Notes under the pieces: model-generated | The model's database searches: none | Seen by the model: only the letters and a program-made list of their open reading frames with translations | What the model was told of the DNA's origin: nothing | In this document: one piece after another, positions 35,603 through 44,517 of the stretch | How positions within the stretch are numbered: position 1 is the stretch's first letter | How the letters are laid out: the number at the start of each line of letters is the position of its first letter | Assembly (NCBI RefSeq): GCF_010894435.1 | Contig: NZ_JAAIXZ010000013.1 | Coordinates: 132,214-196,213 of the forward strand | From: Pyxidicoccus trucidator | GTDB lineage: Bacteria > Myxococcota > Myxococcia > Myxococcales > Myxococcaceae | DNA: 64,000 bases | Direction: 5' to 3' | Position numbers and translations under genes: made by a program

Positions 35603-36550
35603 TCAGCTCGCGTGGCTCACCCCGAGCCGGGCTCCGCCGCGCCAGCTTCCGTCCACCAGTCGCTGGATGCGCTGCTCCAGCGGAGGGTGCGTGGAGAACA
35701 GGGCCGCCACGCCGCCTCCGCGGATGCCGAAGGCCTTCATGTTGGCCGGGAGCAGAGCGTCCGAGTCGTGCTGCCGGCGCAGTCGGTCCAGGGCGCGCGC
35801 CATCGCACCCGCGTCCACCAGCGAGGCGCCGCCGTCGTCCGCGCGGAACTCCCGGCGCCGGCTGAACCAGGCGACGATGAGGCTGGCGCCGATGCCCAGC
35901 ACCAGCTGCATCACCAGGCTGGTGATGAAGTAGGCCGGCCCGGTGCCGCTGCTCTCCTCGCCGTCCTCGGAGCGGTTGAGGAACTTGTCCACGACGAAGC
36001 CCACCACTCGGCTGATGAAGATGACGAAGGTGTTGAGCACACCCTGCAGGAGGGTGAGCGTCACCATGTCACCGTTGGCGACGTGGGCCACCTCGTGGCC
36101 GAGCACCGCCTCCACCTCGTCGCGCCGCATGCCGTGGAGCAGGCCCGTGGACACGGCGACGAGCGCGCTGTCGCGCCGCGCGCCCGTGGCGAAGGCGTTC
36201 ATGTCCGGGCTGTCGTAGACGGCCACCTCGGGCATGCCGATGCCTGCGTCACGCGCCAGCCGGCGCACGGTCTCCACCAGCCACAGCTCGGACTCGGTGC
36301 GCGGCGTGTCGATGACCTTCGCGCCGGTGCTCCACTTCGCCATCGTCTTGGACAGCAGCAGCGAGATGATGGAGCCGCCAAAGCCCATCACCGCCGACAT
36401 GATGAGCAGGGCGGTCAGGTTCAGCCCCCCACCCTGGCGGGCAAGCATGCTGTCCACACCCAGCAGCCGGCCGACGATGGCGAGCATCGCCACCACCGCC
36501 AGGTTGGTCACGATGAACAGTGCGATACGGCTGACGAAGCTTTGCTTCAT
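35603..36550 (-). CDS. htpX: Membrane zinc metalloprotease HtpX
   Basis: HtpX degrades damaged inner-membrane proteins. The 315-residue protein has two N-terminal spans, the zinc site GHEVAHVANGD (HExxH), the third ligand in RRREFRADDGGA, further spans (NTFVIFISRVVGFVV and LVMQLVLGIGASLIVAW), and the conserved ending FSTHPPLEQRIQRL. MNAFATGARRDSALVAVSTGLL is also characteristic. The start ATG at 36550 has GAGGG nearby. Its promoter must lie in the ~180-bp gene-free gap before the DUF6959-like gene. It is a single-gene unit. Confidence 0.96.
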   Translation of the reverse strand: MKQSFVSRIALFIVTNLAVVAMLAIVGRLLGVDSMLARQGGGLNLTALLIMSAVMGFGGSIISLLLSKTMAKWSTGAKVIDTPRTESELWLVETVRRLARDAGIGMPEVAVYDSPDMNAFATGARRDSALVAVSTGLLHGMRRDEVEAVLGHEVAHVANGDMVTLTLLQGVLNTFVIFISRVVGFVVDKFLNRSEDGEESSGTGPAYFITSLVMQLVLGIGASLIVAWFSRRREFRADDGGASLVDAGAMARALDRLRRQHDSDALLPANMKAFGIRGGGVAALFSTHPPLEQRIQRLVDGSWRGGARLGVSHAS

Positions 36551-36727
36551 GGCCCTCACTCCGAGAGAAATCGTTGACCACAACATTCAGCAGCGCGGAG
36601 CAGATGCAAGCCGACGCGGCCAGGAAGTGTCGTGGCGCGAAGGGAACAAGTCCGGGGCCAGGGCCTTCCAGAGATTGTTCCTTCGTGGAGGTGAGGTTTT
36701 CTCTATGGCTGGAGAGAGCGCGGGGCG

Positions 36728-37030
36728 TTAGTCGACAGTCGTGCCCGTCCCGTAGGGCAGCGCCATTCCATGGGCGCGAAGCGTCTCCTCGTAGACGGTG
36801 AGATACCCGGCGAGCTTGTCCTCCAGCTCCTCCAGCACGGCGGCCAGTTCCTCCCGTGCCTCTTCCGAGCCCGCGGCCGCTGCCGCGAGCTTGCGCGCCT
36901 CTCGCACGTCGGACCGGAGGATGCTGAGCGAGTCCCCCTGGATGACGACACCGGGGAACTTCCTGCCAGGAACGCGCACCACGGCGGCGTTCACCACCGT
37001 GGAGAACACCTCCACTTCCTTGAGCTCCAT
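36728..37030 (-). CDS. Small DUF6959-like protein
   Basis: A 100-residue cytoplasmic protein that starts MELKEVEVFSTVVNAAVV. The RKFPGVVIQGDSLSIL segment is what I associate with DUF6959, although I am not certain of that name. The second half is a helical Ala/Glu/Arg stretch (REARKLAAAAAGSEEAREEL) and a final DKLAGYLTVYEETLRAHGM. ATG 37030 has GGGAGGGAAC directly before it; GTG 37042 is an alternative. It follows the polyamine-deacetylase-like gene by ~40 bp, probably in one operon. A truncated second copy exists at 42379-42487. Confidence 0.7.
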   Translation of the reverse strand: MELKEVEVFSTVVNAAVVRVPGRKFPGVVIQGDSLSILRSDVREARKLAAAAAGSEEAREELAAVLEELEDKLAGYLTVYEETLRAHGMALPYGTGTTVD

Positions 37031-37072
37031 GTTCCCTCCCACTTCGTGGAGCGGGCCACGTGAAGGCCCGCG

Positions 37073-38104
37073 TCAGATCTTGGCGAGGAAGCCCTTCAGC
37101 ACCCCGGCGACGTTGACGCCCAGGTCCTGCACCGCATAGCCGCCTTCCTGCACGAACACGGTCGGCACCTTCAGCGCGGCCAGCCGCTCGCCCATCAACG
37201 GGAAGTGGTGTGTCGCGAGCTTGAAGGCGCTGATGGGGTCGCCCTCGTAGGTGTCGACGCCGAGCGACACCACCAGCGCGTCGGGCGAGAACCCGGCGAG
37301 GGTGTCGAGGGCCGCATCCAGCGCGGTGCTGTACTCCGCCCAGGAGGTGCCTCGCGGCAGCGGGAAGTTGCGGGTGTAGCCCTCTCCCGCGCCCACGCCA
37401 CGCTCGTCGGCATAGCCGAGGAAGTAGGGGTACTCGGTCTCCGGAGTGCCGTGGATGGACACGAAGAGCACATCGGAGCGCTCCCAGAAGATGTCCTGGG
37501 TGCCGTTGCCGTGGTGGTAGTCCACGTCGAGCACGGCGACTCGCGCCTTGCCGCAATCTCTCAGGTACTGCGCGGCCAGGGCCGCGTTGTTGAGGAAGCA
37601 GTACCCGCCATACGTGGCCTGCCCCGCGTGGTGCCCGGGTGGACGGCACAGCGCATAGGCGCTCCGCTCACCCTCGGCGACGCGGGCCGCGGCCGTCAGC
37701 GCGCAGTGGGCGGCGGCGAGCGCGGCGTCCCACGTGCCCTCGACGATGGGGGTGCCGGCGTCGAAGGCGTAGTACCCCATCCGTCCATTGATGCCGGAGG
37801 GGATGCGGTCCTGTCTCATGCCGCGCGCGGGGAAGCCGCCAGGCAGCATGAAGCCGCCCTTGCCGATGGCCCGCCACTCCGCATGCGCGGTGCGCAGGAA
37901 CTCGATGAAGCCGGCGTCATGGACGCGCGGGAGCGACTCCAGCGCGAACGGGCGCGGCTCGCTCACCTCGAAGCCCTCGCGCACCAGCGCCTGGAGGATG
38001 AAGTCGGCACGGGCCGGCATCTCGAAGCACGGCACCAGTTCGCCACGGTGCAGCTCCTTGCCTCCGTCATGGCGGGCGTGCAGCGGAGAATGGACGACCT
38101 TCAA
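37073..38104 (-). CDS. Class II histone-deacetylase-like amidohydrolase (acetylpolyamine amidohydrolase type)
   Basis: The 343-residue zinc enzyme has the full HDAC pattern: CRPPGHHAGQATYGGYCFLNN (charge-relay His pair), VAVLDVDYHHGNGTQDIFW (zinc Asp and His), VVSLGVDTYEGDP (second zinc Asp) and FVQEGGYAV (transition-state Tyr). Length and the early GELVPCFEMPARAD region fit bacterial acetylpolyamine amidohydrolases, which remove acetyl groups from acetylated putrescine, cadaverine or spermidine. The start is TTG at 38104, with GGAGG 7 nt before it. The small DUF6959-like gene follows directly. Histone-like basic proteins as substrates cannot be excluded. Confidence 0.9.
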   Translation of the reverse strand: MKVVHSPLHARHDGGKELHRGELVPCFEMPARADFILQALVREGFEVSEPRPFALESLPRVHDAGFIEFLRTAHAEWRAIGKGGFMLPGGFPARGMRQDRIPSGINGRMGYYAFDAGTPIVEGTWDAALAAAHCALTAAARVAEGERSAYALCRPPGHHAGQATYGGYCFLNNAALAAQYLRDCGKARVAVLDVDYHHGNGTQDIFWERSDVLFVSIHGTPETEYPYFLGYADERGVGAGEGYTRNFPLPRGTSWAEYSTALDAALDTLAGFSPDALVVSLGVDTYEGDPISAFKLATHHFPLMGERLAALKVPTVFVQEGGYAVQDLGVNVAGVLKGFLAKI

Positions 38105-38242
38105 GGAGTGCCTCCAGACGCGTGGAAGGAGTTGAGGCGTGGCGCCGCAGCATGCTGCACCAGGGTCTCCGGTGCGACAATGCTCGCCCGACCTCTGTTC
38201 CCGCCTGGCCGCCTGCCGCGTGGAGGAGGCGTGGAGCCGCCG

Positions 38243-38821
38243 CTACGGAGACCCCTGCCGCTTGACGAAGGTCACAGCTCCCGACGCGCTGATGCGCACG
38301 TACGGCCAGCCGTCGAGGGTGGCTGCACGGTCGCAGGACATCAGGCGCGACTCGCTCGGGTTGTACTGTGCGGTGACGGTTACGAAGAACTGGCCCTGCT
38401 CCGTGGGGACATAGGCCGTGTAGTCGGCGATGCGGATGACCGTGGGCTGGGCGCTCTCGGTATAGATGTACGCCCCGGGGTCCAGGACGTTGACGACGTC
38501 ATCGGCGAGGGACACCCAGTTTCCCGGCGTGGCCTCAATCCACATCTTCTGCTCGGCCGTGCCGCTGAACCGGATCGCCGAGACCTTCCAGCACGCGCCC
38601 GCGCCAGCAGCATCAGCAGCGACGGTGAAGGCCTCGTAGGGAACCGGGCCGACGCCGGAGGGGAGCGTGAACGTCGGATGAATGGGACTGCCGTTCGCGC
38701 GGCGTGCACTCAGGTCGACGTGGTAGCGCGTAAAGAACGAGCCATGCACGTTGCCCGTCGCATGGGCGGTGGACGCGGTGGCGAGCAGGACCAGGGCGAA
38801 GTGCTTCAGGAGGGTATTCAA
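38243..38821 (-). CDS. Secreted protein of unknown function (TTG start)
   Basis: A 192-residue protein with a clear signal peptide (LLKHFALVLLATASTAHA) and a beta-rich mature part with two cysteines (AGACWKVS and RLMSCDRA). Family not recognised. I placed the start at TTG 38821 because AAGGAG (38834-38829) lies 7 nt before it; GTG 38851 is an upstream alternative without such a site. Its last codons (VKRQGSP plus stop) and the following 20 bp reappear at 44518-44566 beside the second SRPBCC gene, showing that this locus was part of a duplicated block. Confidence 0.72.
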   Translation of the reverse strand: MNTLLKHFALVLLATASTAHATGNVHGSFFTRYHVDLSARRANGSPIHPTFTLPSGVGPVPYEAFTVAADAAGAGACWKVSAIRFSGTAEQKMWIEATPGNWVSLADDVVNVLDPGAYIYTESAQPTVIRIADYTAYVPTEQGQFFVTVTAQYNPSESRLMSCDRAATLDGWPYVRISASGAVTFVKRQGSP

Positions 38822-38969
38822 GGTGGGGCTCCTTCGAAAAGGAGGCTCCACTTTGCACCTTCAGGCTGACGGTCCGGGTGTCGCGGCTGCCGGGCCCGGG
38901 TGTCGCATCACCCGGCCACCGCATGTCCTGCCTGGATTCCCTGCCGAGGGAAGCCGAAGCTATCAGGCC

Positions 38970-39413
38970 ATGATCCGGCTGGAGACAGAGGCCCATTTCG
39001 ACGCGCCCCCCGCCACGGTGTGGCAGGTCCTCACCGACTTCGCGCAGTACCCCGTCTGGAACCCGCTCCTGCCCGAAGCCCGGGGCGAGGCGAAGCCCGG
39101 CGCTCGCGTGGCGATGAAGGCCAGCGCACCGGGTAGCGCGGGGAAGCGGTTCGGCTTCACCGCCACCCTCGTCCGCTGCGAGCCCGGCCAGGCGCTCGAA
39201 TGGACGGGGGGCGTGCCTGGAGTGCTGCACGGCCACCACTACTTCCGTCTGTCCCCCGAGGGCGCGGGAACGCGACTGGTGCACGGCGAGGACTTCACCG
39301 GCCTCCTCACCGTGCTGTTCGGGCGCAAGCGCATCGAGGGCATGCGGCGCGGATACGAGGGCCTCAACCGCGCGCTGACGGAGCGTCTGCGCACCCTCGC
39401 TGTGTCGACCTGA
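38970..39413 (+). CDS. SRPBCC-family lipid/ligand-binding protein (copy 1)
   Basis: A 147-residue START/Bet v1-like (SRPBCC, polyketide_cyc2) protein. It begins IRLETEAHFDAPPATVWQVL with TDFAQYPVWNPLLPEA, the hallmark N-terminus, and ends with a long helix GMRRGYEGLNRALTERL. The fold has a deep hydrophobic pocket for lipids, polyketides or hormones. It is almost identical to the gene at 44695-45138, including the leader. Divergent from the secreted-protein gene and convergent with the serine hydrolase 21 bp away. Ligand unknown. Confidence 0.85.
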   Translation: MIRLETEAHFDAPPATVWQVLTDFAQYPVWNPLLPEARGEAKPGARVAMKASAPGSAGKRFGFTATLVRCEPGQALEWTGGVPGVLHGHHYFRLSPEGAGTRLVHGEDFTGLLTVLFGRKRIEGMRRGYEGLNRALTERLRTLAVST

Positions 39414-39434
39414 GCCGCGCCCACGGAAGGCCGC

Positions 39435-41129
39435 CTACTTCTGGTCCACCGCCATGGGCATGGGGGCCACCGGCTCCCGGACGAAGCGCAGGTCCCTCAC
39501 GCGACCGAGCCCCAGACTCAGCCCGCTCACCCGGCCCTCGGAGTTCCGGGTGAAGCGCACCAGCCCGAGCTTCGGCGCCAGGAAGGCGTCCGCGTAGAGC
39601 GGCACCAGCCGGTACACGGCGTCCGGCCGCCGACGCAGCACCAGCCCGTCCCTCTCGGCCGCCACCGTATAGGTGGCCTCCGCCTCCTCGCTCGTGAAGG
39701 AGCCTCCATACTCCGCCAGCCGCGCCGCGTCCGGCCGCGCGGGGGCCACCGGCTCGAACGGCACGCTGTCACCGTCGGACGTGAGCAGCCGCGCGGCGGT
39801 GGGCCGCCCGTTCTTCCCCAGGCCGAAGGCGAGCTGCGCGCGGCCATCCCCCACGCGGAAGCTCGTCTCTGACACAGGAGTGAGTGGCATGCCGCCCTCC
39901 AACTGGAGCTGCCCGTCCCGCACGCGTACGTCGAGCGTCTCTCCCGTGCGCGTGTTGCGGTAGAGCCCCGCCCTCGCGGCGAGCCGCGCCTGCGTGAGCG
40001 TCACCTTCGGCGGCTCGGGAGGCGGGGACAGCTGGCCGGAGAGGAAGACGTCGGCCACCTCGTGCGCGAGCTGCACGGGCCCCGCCTCGGCGTGGTTGCA
40101 CAGCACCGCCACCGTCACCTGCTGGCGCGGGTAGCGCGCGAGGAAGGCGCGATAGCCGGCCGTGGCGCCGCTGTGGCTCACCTCGGGAACACCCTTGTAC
40201 GAGGTCATGAAGAGTCCCGCCGCGTACTCGATTCGCCGGCCGCCGGTGAGCTGCCCCTGGCGCTGCATCTCCTGGAGGAACGCCGCCCCGCCCACCCTCC
40301 CGTGCACGAGGCCGTCATCCCAGCGCAGCAGGTCCCCCACCGTGGTGAGCAGCCCGCCGTTGCCATGCACGTTCTCGAACGGCATCTCCGAGCGGAACCG
40401 TCTGCCGTCCGGGGCATAGGCGGTGGCCCGCCCCTTCACCACGCGGGTGAAGTCATCGCGCCATTCGGTGTGCAGCATCCCGAACGGAACAAACAGCCGC
40501 TGCTTCGTGAAGTCAGCGAAGGACTGCCCACTCACCCGCTCCACGATGATGGCGAGCAGGTTGTAGCCGGTGTTGCTGTAGAGGAACTCGGTGCCGGGCG
40601 GGAAGTTGAGGGACTTCTGCCGGCTCACCACGTCCAGCACGTGCGCGTGCGTGTGGATGCGGCTGCCCCGGGGCCAGCCCGCGGCCTCCACCACCGTGCC
40701 CCAGTCGCGCAGGCCGCTCGTGTGGTTCATCAACTGGCGCAGGGTGATGGGGACACCGTAGTCCGGCACCTCCGGGACATGGCGGCGCACGGAGTCCTCG
40801 AGCGAGAGCTTCCCGTCCCGCGCGAGCAGCAGCACCGCCGCCGCGGTGACCTGCTTGGACACGGAGCCGGCCTCGAACACCGTGCCCGGAGTGTTCGCGA
40901 GGTCGTGCTCCAGGTTCGCCTGCCCGTACGCGCGCTCCAGCACCGGCGTGCCGTCCCGGCTCACTCCGACGGCACACCCGGGCGAGCCCGGCGTGGCGAA
41001 GCGCGCGAACACCGTGTCCACCCGAGCCACGAGCCCTCTGGCGGCCACGGGGGGAGCCTCCCACGCGCCCACGAGCGCGGGCAGGAGCGAGACGGCGAGC
41101 AGCAGGACGCGCGGCGGGGGGAAGGGCAT
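39435..41129 (-). CDS. Secreted serine hydrolase (class C beta-lactamase-like) with lipocalin-like C-terminus
   Basis: The 564-residue protein has a signal peptide (VLLLAVSLLPALVGAWEA). Catalytic motifs are present: FEAGSVSKQVTAAAV (S-x-x-K), LYSNTGYNLLAIIVE (Y-x-N) and EVSHSGATAGYRA (H-S-G). Domain length and MNHTSGLRDWGTV are typical of the beta-lactamase/AmpH-like family. The C-terminal ~190 residues (VTLTQARLAARAGLYRNTRT onwards) are beta-rich, like the DUF3471/lipocalin-like add-on. ATG 41129 is preferred over the overlapping GTG 41132. An ISL3 transposase remnant lies upstream. Confidence 0.88.
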   Translation of the reverse strand: MPFPPPRVLLLAVSLLPALVGAWEAPPVAARGLVARVDTVFARFATPGSPGCAVGVSRDGTPVLERAYGQANLEHDLANTPGTVFEAGSVSKQVTAAAVLLLARDGKLSLEDSVRRHVPEVPDYGVPITLRQLMNHTSGLRDWGTVVEAAGWPRGSRIHTHAHVLDVVSRQKSLNFPPGTEFLYSNTGYNLLAIIVERVSGQSFADFTKQRLFVPFGMLHTEWRDDFTRVVKGRATAYAPDGRRFRSEMPFENVHGNGGLLTTVGDLLRWDDGLVHGRVGGAAFLQEMQRQGQLTGGRRIEYAAGLFMTSYKGVPEVSHSGATAGYRAFLARYPRQQVTVAVLCNHAEAGPVQLAHEVADVFLSGQLSPPPEPPKVTLTQARLAARAGLYRNTRTGETLDVRVRDGQLQLEGGMPLTPVSETSFRVGDGRAQLAFGLGKNGRPTAARLLTSDGDSVPFEPVAPARPDAARLAEYGGSFTSEEAEATYTVAAERDGLVLRRRPDAVYRLVPLYADAFLAPKLGLVRFTRNSEGRVSGLSLGLGRVRDLRFVREPVAPMPMAVDQK

Positions 41130-41194
41130 CACGGCCGCGAGCCTACACCGTCACCCGGAGGCCCCACCGAGTTGTGGACATGCGCCTCCTCCCT

Positions 41195-41575
41195 CAAGGC
41201 CGGCCGCAAAGCCCTGGCGCACTCCTCGTTGCGAGTGCGCGGGAAGCTGGCGTGACGGCGCACGGGGGAGTCCTGCGTACTCGCGACTCCGGGCAGTGCC
41301 CGCAAGCGCGCGTGAGTGGTCGTCAGCCAGCGCTCCACCCTCTGCCGCATGTTGAGCAGCAGGTGCCAGCGGTCCGCGACCTGTTGGGCGCCGGGAGCAC
41401 CGAGGGCCGCCGCGCGTGCGCACTCCGTCGAGCAGTCTCTGGCGATGATTTTGACGCCTCGGTGCCGACGCAGCCTGGCAGTGACAGTCGGTGCCGAGCG
41501 GTCGGGCAGCAAGTCAACGAAGAGGCGCGCCTCCAGGTCGACGAACCGGTCTGACGGGAACCTTCAGGTCATGGT
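41195..41575 (-). pseudogene. Remnant of an ISL3-family transposase
   Basis: The minus-strand translation contains FVDLEARLFVDLLPDRSAP, then RGVKIIARDCSTECARAAAL, QQVADRWHLLLNMRQRVERWL and PVRRHASFPRTRNEECAR. These are in the right order for the middle of an ISL3-type DDE transposase (DRS-Y-A and DRWHL motifs). The N-terminal zinc-finger region and the C-terminal half are missing, and no terminal inverted repeats were found. The frame reads on to 41129 but homology fades. It is a dead fragment that records past IS activity between the two SRPBCC copies. Confidence 0.8.
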
Positions 41576-41617
41576 CAGGATGGATCGCACCCTGACTCGC
41601 CAGTAGAAGCGCCGGTC

Positions 41618-42109
41618 ATGCTCAACAGCTACGCCCTACTCCTCTCCTCTGCAATCCTACTCGCCACATCCATGGCTTGCACCACAACCGATGGAGTCTC
41701 CCTGCGAGCGGACGGCTCTCCTGGACCGCAGGAGTGTCCGGAGAAGGCGCTCGACGCCATGCGATACCTGAAGCTGCATGTGGGTGACGCCTCGCTCGTG
41801 GAGCTGGACGCGAACCAGATGAGGTCACGCGGCATCACCCTCTATGATGGCCCGGTTGAGAGTGTCCTCATGCGCGATTTGGGCCCGCTGGAGACGACAA
41901 CCCGTTTGTACGGGCAGGTCTGGACGAGCGGGCCGCAGGTTGTCATCCGGTACTACAAGGCCCACCCACCGGACGGTGACGAGATGCCCATCTGCGCGGT
42001 GGCACGGCTGAGTGAGGACCAGCTGCGGAAGCGGCCCGAATCGAAGCCCGGCACGGCCATTCTCGATGGTTCCATGGCGTCTGCCGTCGTGGTCAATGCG
42101 TTCCGGTGA
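41618..42109 (+). CDS. Lipoprotein of unknown function
   Basis: A 163-residue protein with a signal peptide and lipobox (LATSMACTTT). The mature part has CPEKALDAMRYLKLHVGD, VELDANQ and a central YDGPVESVLMRDLGPLETTTR region, ending with AILDGSMASAVVVNAFR. Codon use is a little less GC-biased than in surrounding genes. I do not recognise the family; proteins with this outline occur in several paralogues in myxobacteria. It sits between the ISL3 remnant and a degenerate region, so it may have come with the rearrangement. Confidence 0.7.
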   Translation: MLNSYALLLSSAILLATSMACTTTDGVSLRADGSPGPQECPEKALDAMRYLKLHVGDASLVELDANQMRSRGITLYDGPVESVLMRDLGPLETTTRLYGQVWTSGPQVVIRYYKAHPPDGDEMPICAVARLSEDQLRKRPESKPGTAILDGSMASAVVVNAFR

Positions 42110-42378
42110 CACATCCGCTCAGGACGAGTTCGAAGTCGACGTATCGGCGGAATTGGCAGCCACTTGCACCTCGGCGTCCGGGAGCCCGGTGTGCGCCCCC
42201 TCGGACCCTGGCGGGCCGTGGCCCTCCAGGGGGCGCGGCCCCCCGCCTCCTGCCTGCGCGCGCACTCCTGGCCTGCCGGGCGGCCTCTCTGGCCCAGCCG
42301 GTGCCGCTCAAACCGAGGTGTCGGGCGGCTCTGCCCTTCCGTGCAGCCACTCCCCTTGGGGCGCGCCTCGTGCAGAGG
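42110..42378. other. Degenerate region without a gene
   Basis: Nothing recognisable is encoded here in either direction. Frames are long only because of high GC. It lies between the lipoprotein gene and the DUF6959-like remnant and is probably rearrangement debris. Confidence 0.5.
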
Positions 42379-42487
42379 CCATGGGCGCGAAGCTTGTCGT
42401 CCAGTCCCTCCAGCACCGAGGCCAGCTCCTCCCAGGCCTCGTCCGACTGCACGGCCGCTCCCGCGAGCTCACGCGCCTCTCGCACGG
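42379..42487 (-). pseudogene. Truncated remnant of a DUF6959-like gene
   Basis: The minus-strand translation VREARELAGAAVQSDEAWEE, continuing LASVLEGLDDKLRAHG, matches the second half of the intact protein at 36728-37030, lacking about eleven residues (AGYLTVYEET region). Both ends are lost. It lies in a 384-bp gene-free stretch (42110-42493) and directly after the stop of the PLP enzyme, as a leftover of the duplicated block. Confidence 0.8.
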
Positions 42488-42493
42488 TGCGCC

Positions 42494-43483
42494 TCAAGGG
42501 GCCGTGGCGAAGAGCCGCTCGCCCAGCAACTGGACGTACCGGGCGCGGCTGATGTTGCGGCCGGTGATGACCACGGCGATGTGACGGAAGCCCTCGGGCG
42601 GGTGGCGCAGCAGCGCGGCCACGGTGGCCGCTCCGGACGGCTCGACGACGAGTTGGTGCTCCTCCAGCAGCCACGCCATCGCGTCCTGAATGTCCACCTC
42701 CGACACGCGCAGCACCCGGTCCACATACCGGAGGGCCAGCGGCAGCGTGAGGGTGTCCGGCTCGGGCTGCGCGCCCAGGCCATCCGCGATGCTCGGCCGG
42801 GACTCCACCGGCACGGGCCGGCCATGGCGAATCCACTCGGCGAGCACCGGGCTCACCTCCGGCTGCACACCCCACAGCTGCATGCGCGGGTTGCGCTCCT
42901 TCATCGCCACGCCCATGCCACTGATGAGGCCGCCCCCACCAATGCCCACCACCGCGAGGTCCACCTCCGGCAGGTCCTCGAGCACCTCCAGCCCCACGGT
43001 GCCGCCCCCGGCGATGATGTCCGGGTCGTTGTAGGCGGAGACGAAGAGGCGCTGGTGCTCAAGCGCATGCGCCTGAGCGGCCTCGCGAGCTGCCGGCACC
43101 GAGTCGTGGAAGTAGAGCCGTGCCCCATCCCGCCGCATGACCTCCACCTTGCGAGCATCCGCCGTGCGGGGAAGGAACAGCTCCACGGGGACACCGAGCC
43201 GCCGCCCGGCATGGGCCAGGCCGATGCCGTGCCCTCCGGCGGTGGAGGCCACCACGCCACGCGCTCGCGTCGCCGCGTCCACGGCCAGCAGCTTGTTGAA
43301 GGAGATGCGTGGCTTGAAGCTGCCCGTCACCTGCAGGGACTCCAGCTTGAGGAAGACGCGGCCTCCCGTCGTCTCGGAGAGCCCGGCGGAGGGCTCCAGC
43401 GGGGTGTGCCGGATGAACGGGGCGATGCGCTCGCGCGCCTGGAGGATGGACCGGGGCGTGACGGCCTGGGGCTCGGAAGGCAT
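42494..43483 (-). CDS. PLP-dependent threonine/serine dehydratase-like enzyme (fold type II)
   Basis: The 329-residue protein has the type II PLP fold. The Schiff-base lysine is in VTGSFKPRISFNKLLAVD, and the phosphate-binding glycine loop is VGIGGGGLISGMGV. GGGTVGLEVLEDLPEVD and EPSGAATVAALL are also family features. Two places differ from ordinary threonine dehydratases: the SFKxRGA motif is SFKPRIS, and the usual SAGNHAQG loop is STAGGHGIG. So substrate specificity may differ. ATG 43483 has AGGAG 8 nt before it. It is divergent from a LysR regulator (117 bp), which probably controls it. Confidence 0.85.
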   Translation of the reverse strand: MPSEPQAVTPRSILQARERIAPFIRHTPLEPSAGLSETTGGRVFLKLESLQVTGSFKPRISFNKLLAVDAATRARGVVASTAGGHGIGLAHAGRRLGVPVELFLPRTADARKVEVMRRDGARLYFHDSVPAAREAAQAHALEHQRLFVSAYNDPDIIAGGGTVGLEVLEDLPEVDLAVVGIGGGGLISGMGVAMKERNPRMQLWGVQPEVSPVLAEWIRHGRPVPVESRPSIADGLGAQPEPDTLTLPLALRYVDRVLRVSEVDIQDAMAWLLEEHQLVVEPSGAATVAALLRHPPEGFRHIAVVITGRNISRARYVQLLGERLFATAP

Positions 43484-43599
43484 GAGGGTGCTCCTGTCCG
43501 CGGCGTGGCGCCGGGGCGACGAGGCCCCACGGATGTGCCACCCGCGTCCCTCGCGCGGAAGGGGCAGGAGCGCGGGGGCAGGCATGCGAGAATGCAGGC

Positions 43600-44493
43600 G
43601 TGGACTGGAATGACCTGCGCTACCTGCTGGCCGTGCACGAAGGCGGCTCGCTCGCCGCCGCGGCACGCGGCCTGCGTGTGGATGCGGCGACGGTGGGCCG
43701 ACGGCTGGCGGCGCTGGAGCGTGCCGTGGGGGTGCGCCTGCTGGAGAAGGCCCCCGGGGGCATGCGGCTGACGACGGCGGGCGAGCAGGCGGTGGAGGCC
43801 GCCCGACGCATCGACGACACGGCCACCACGCTGGAGCGCCAACTCGCGGGCGCGGACGTCCAGGTCTCCGGCGGCGTGCGCGTCACGGCGCCGGAGACGG
43901 TGGTGAGCCACGTGCTCGCACCCCACCTTCCCGTCTGGCGCGAGCGCCATCCCGCGCTGCGATTGGAGCTGCTGGCTGCGACCCAGGTGCTCAACCTCTC
44001 GCGCCGCGAGGCGGACGTGGCCGTGCGGCTGTTCCGCCCGCAGGAGCCCACGCTCACGGTCCGCAAGCTGGGAGACCTGTCCTTCGCGCTCTATGGCTCC
44101 AAGACCTACGTGCGCCAGCACGGGCGCCCGAAGCTGGAGGCGCTGCGTGAGCACGTGCTGCTCGGCTATGACGACTCGCTGGCGCACACCCCGGAGCAGC
44201 AGTGGCTGGAGCGGACCGGCGAAGGGGCCCTGTTCGCCGTGCGAAGCAACAGCCGTTACGTGCTGATGGAAGCGGCACGGCGGGGCGTGGGGCTCACGGT
44301 GCTGCCCTGCTACCTGGCGGACGGCGTGACGGACCTCGTGAGGCTCTGTCCCGCCGATGCCCTCCCCTCGCGCGAGGCCTGGCTGGCCGTCCACCCGGAC
44401 CTCCAGCATGCCCCGCGCGTGCGGGCCACCATCGACTTGCTGGTGGAGGCCTTCCAGCAGGAAGCACCGCGGCTGCGCGGCGAGCGTTCGTGA
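43600..44493 (+). CDS. LysR-family transcriptional regulator
   Basis: A 297-residue regulator with an N-terminal winged helix (DWNDLRYLLAVHEGGSLAAA, then ATVGRRLAALERAVGVRLLE) and a C-terminal substrate-binding domain (VRVTAPETVVSHVLAPHLPV, RREADVAVRLFRPQEPTLTV, RYVLMEAARRGVGLTVLPCY). The start is GTG at 43600. The divergent PLP-enzyme gene, 117 bp away, is the expected target; LysR proteins usually bind the shared intergenic region and respond to a metabolite of the target pathway. Confidence 0.92.
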   Translation: MDWNDLRYLLAVHEGGSLAAAARGLRVDAATVGRRLAALERAVGVRLLEKAPGGMRLTTAGEQAVEAARRIDDTATTLERQLAGADVQVSGGVRVTAPETVVSHVLAPHLPVWRERHPALRLELLAATQVLNLSRREADVAVRLFRPQEPTLTVRKLGDLSFALYGSKTYVRQHGRPKLEALREHVLLGYDDSLAHTPEQQWLERTGEGALFAVRSNSRYVLMEAARRGVGLTVLPCYLADGVTDLVRLCPADALPSREAWLAVHPDLQHAPRVRATIDLLVEAFQQEAPRLRGERS

Positions 44494-44517
44494 GGACCCG
44501 GGAAGGGGGTGTCCGGC

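Noticed and set aside
37205..38869. 554-residue plus-strand frame over the deacetylase and secreted-protein genes
   Set aside because: It is antisense to two supported genes and has no recognisable domain.
41129..41512. Treating the ISL3 frame as an intact gene
   Set aside because: It lacks the N-terminal zinc-finger and the C-terminal half of the transposase, and no terminal repeats were found.
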